Below are positions 43,872-44,739 of a stretch of 44,739 nt of DNA, one piece after another. This DNA comes from Minwuiaceae bacterium. GTDB taxonomy: Bacteria > Pseudomonadota > Alphaproteobacteria > Minwuiales > Minwuiaceae. Below the pieces are notes generated by a model, which saw nothing but the letters and a program-made list of their open reading frames with translations, had not been told where the DNA came from and searched no databases. The position numbers and the translations under genes are program-made. Position 1 is the stretch's first letter; every line of letters begins with the position of its first letter. Where the stretch lies: the NCBI GenBank assembly GCA_028278525.1, contig JANQEE010000004.1:1-44739 (forward strand), given 5' to 3'.

Positions 43872-44659
43872 TGCTGCAGGCCGCAGACATTCGGGTCACG
43901 CTCGGCGGCACACAAGTGCTCAGTGACGTCTCGGTTTCGGTCGGCGCGGGCGAGGTGGTCGCCGTGCTTGGGCCCAATGGAGCCGGCAAATCGACGTTGC
44001 TGGCCGTGCTCTCGGGTGCGCAACGCTCGTTTTCCGGCAATGTCGATTTCGCCGGCCGGCCGCTCGCCGACTGGCCGCCGCACGTGCTGGCCCGGCAGCG
44101 CGCGGTGATGGCCCAGCATTCGCAGCTCGGCTTTCCATTTCGCGTGTTGGAAGTCGTCCTCCTCGGCCGTTCCCCCCACGCCGGCGAAAGCAGCCGGGCC
44201 GACGATCTCCAGGCGGCGGAGGCGGCGCTGGCCGAGGCGGAGGCCGACCATTTGGTCGACCGAGTCTACACCACGCTGTCGGGCGGCGAGAAGCAGCGCG
44301 TCCACCTGGCCCGCGTGCTGGCCCAGATCGGTTACCCGCCGCCCGTCGGCACGGAATGCCGCTCCGCGCTCCTGCTCGACGAACCGACCTCCAGCCTCGA
44401 TCCCTCGCACCAGCACACCACGCTCGCCACCGCCCGCCGCGCCGCTGGTTATGGCGTCGGCGTCGTCGCCGTCCTGCACGACCTCAACCTCGCCGCCATG
44501 TACGCCGACCGCATCGTCATGCTGAACGCTGGCCGCCTCGCCGCCGCTGGCCCGCCGTCCGACGTCCTGACGGAAGAAACCGTCGCCACCGTCTTCGGCC
44601 TCCCCGTCCGCATCACCCGCCACCCCACCCGCAACTGCCCCCACGTCGTCGCCCTCTAA
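43871..44659 (+). CDS. hmuV: Heme ABC transporter ATPase
   Basis: A 262-residue ATPase with Walker A LGPNGAGKSTLL (34-45), signature TTLSGGEKQRVHLARVLAQI, Walker B LLLDEPTSSLDP and an H-loop LHDLNLA. The short GYPPPVGTECRSA insertion between signature and Walker B is usual in HmuV. It is the last hmu gene in view; its final codons and stop are inside the left arm of the palindrome at 44647-44731. Confidence 0.93.
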   Translation: MLQAADIRVTLGGTQVLSDVSVSVGAGEVVAVLGPNGAGKSTLLAVLSGAQRSFSGNVDFAGRPLADWPPHVLARQRAVMAQHSQLGFPFRVLEVVLLGRSPHAGESSRADDLQAAEAALAEAEADHLVDRVYTTLSGGEKQRVHLARVLAQIGYPPPVGTECRSALLLDEPTSSLDPSHQHTTLATARRAAGYGVGVVAVLHDLNLAAMYADRIVMLNAGRLAAAGPPSDVLTEETVATVFGLPVRITRHPTRNCPHVVAL

Positions 44660-44731
44660 CAAAAAAGGGGACATTCATCTTTTTGCAAATTGCAAAAAGA
44701 TGAATCTCCCCTTTTTTGTTAGAGGGCGACG
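44647..44731. terminator. 85-bp palindrome, family D copy 2, at the hmuV stop
   Basis: Two 42-bp arms about a 1-nt centre at 44689, with one mismatch (C in the left arm, G in the corresponding right position: GGGGACATTC vs GGGGAGATTC complement). The arms include the last four codons and stop of hmuV (CGTCGCCCTCTAAC), and the core AAAAAAGGGGACATTCA is the same as in the copy after sdhA. It would make a very stable terminator. The window ends eight bases after it. Confidence 0.8.
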
Positions 44732-44739
44732 CGTCTCGA

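Noticed and set aside
44732..44739. Start of another family A repeat (CGTCTCGA) at the window end
   Set aside because: Only eight bases agree; too short to call.

Overview
The window is a GC-rich stretch of bacterial chromosome. Gene content (stand-alone heme uptake cluster with HmuP, DUF3726 and DUF6356-type proteins, DppABCDF-style transporters, a crotonase, several short palindromic repeat families with alphaproteobacterial-looking cores) suggests an alphaproteobacterium of Rhodospirillales type; this is inferred from protein character, since no rRNA or tRNA is present. There is no transposase, integrase, phage gene or CRISPR array.

Layout. 1-7.8 kb: a plus-strand trio (MmgE/PrpD protein, PaaK-like CoA ligase, amidase), an opposing crotonase, a GNAT/EamA pair and an Lrp/AsnC regulator divergent from a small DUF6356-like gene. 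This region is bracketed by two inverted copies of a ~106-bp repeat. 7.9-10.4 kb: adenine deaminase and a DadA-like FAD oxidoreductase. 10.4-16.3 kb: a six-gene minus-strand operon (MFS carrier, M19-type dipeptidase, an unrecognised 563-residue protein, a DUF3726-like protein, an alpha/beta hydrolase, a VOC protein). 16.4-19.4 kb: a PrxQ-like peroxiredoxin, a decayed MAPEG gene, a small orphan ORF, a stand-alone prodomain-like protein and a trypsin-like protease. 19.4-25.8 kb: a peptide/amide ABC importer with an acetamidase/formamidase inside its operon. 25.9-28.2 kb: a solitary SdhA with an HxlR regulator. 28.3-34.0 kb: a second, complete DppABCDF-type importer. 34.3-39.1 kb: a membrane-anchored protein with two PPC-like repeats, a GST, an F420-type LLM oxidoreductase, an EamA carrier and a MarR-GNAT fusion. 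39.2-44.7 kb: heme uptake genes hmuP-hmuR-hmuT-hmuU-hmuV behind a Fur-like box.

How it works together. Much of the window serves scavenging and breakdown of small nitrogenous or carboxylic compounds: two peptide-type importers, an amidase, an acetamidase/formamidase, an adenine deaminase, an amino-acid-oxidase-like flavoprotein, a dipeptidase relative and two metabolite exporters. The heme cluster covers receptor, periplasmic binding and inner-membrane import, with no heme-degrading hmuS in view.

Most worth a second look: (1) a free-standing copy of the N-terminal domain of a trypsin-like protease immediately upstream of that protease; (2) the six-gene operon with an M19 homologue lacking the usual HxD metal ligands next to an unrecognised 563-residue protein; (3) the TM-anchored tandem PPC-like protein; (4) a palindromic operator covering the start codon of a probably leaderless hxlR; (5) two copies of a long palindrome placed directly at stop codons, one extending into the hmuV coding sequence.
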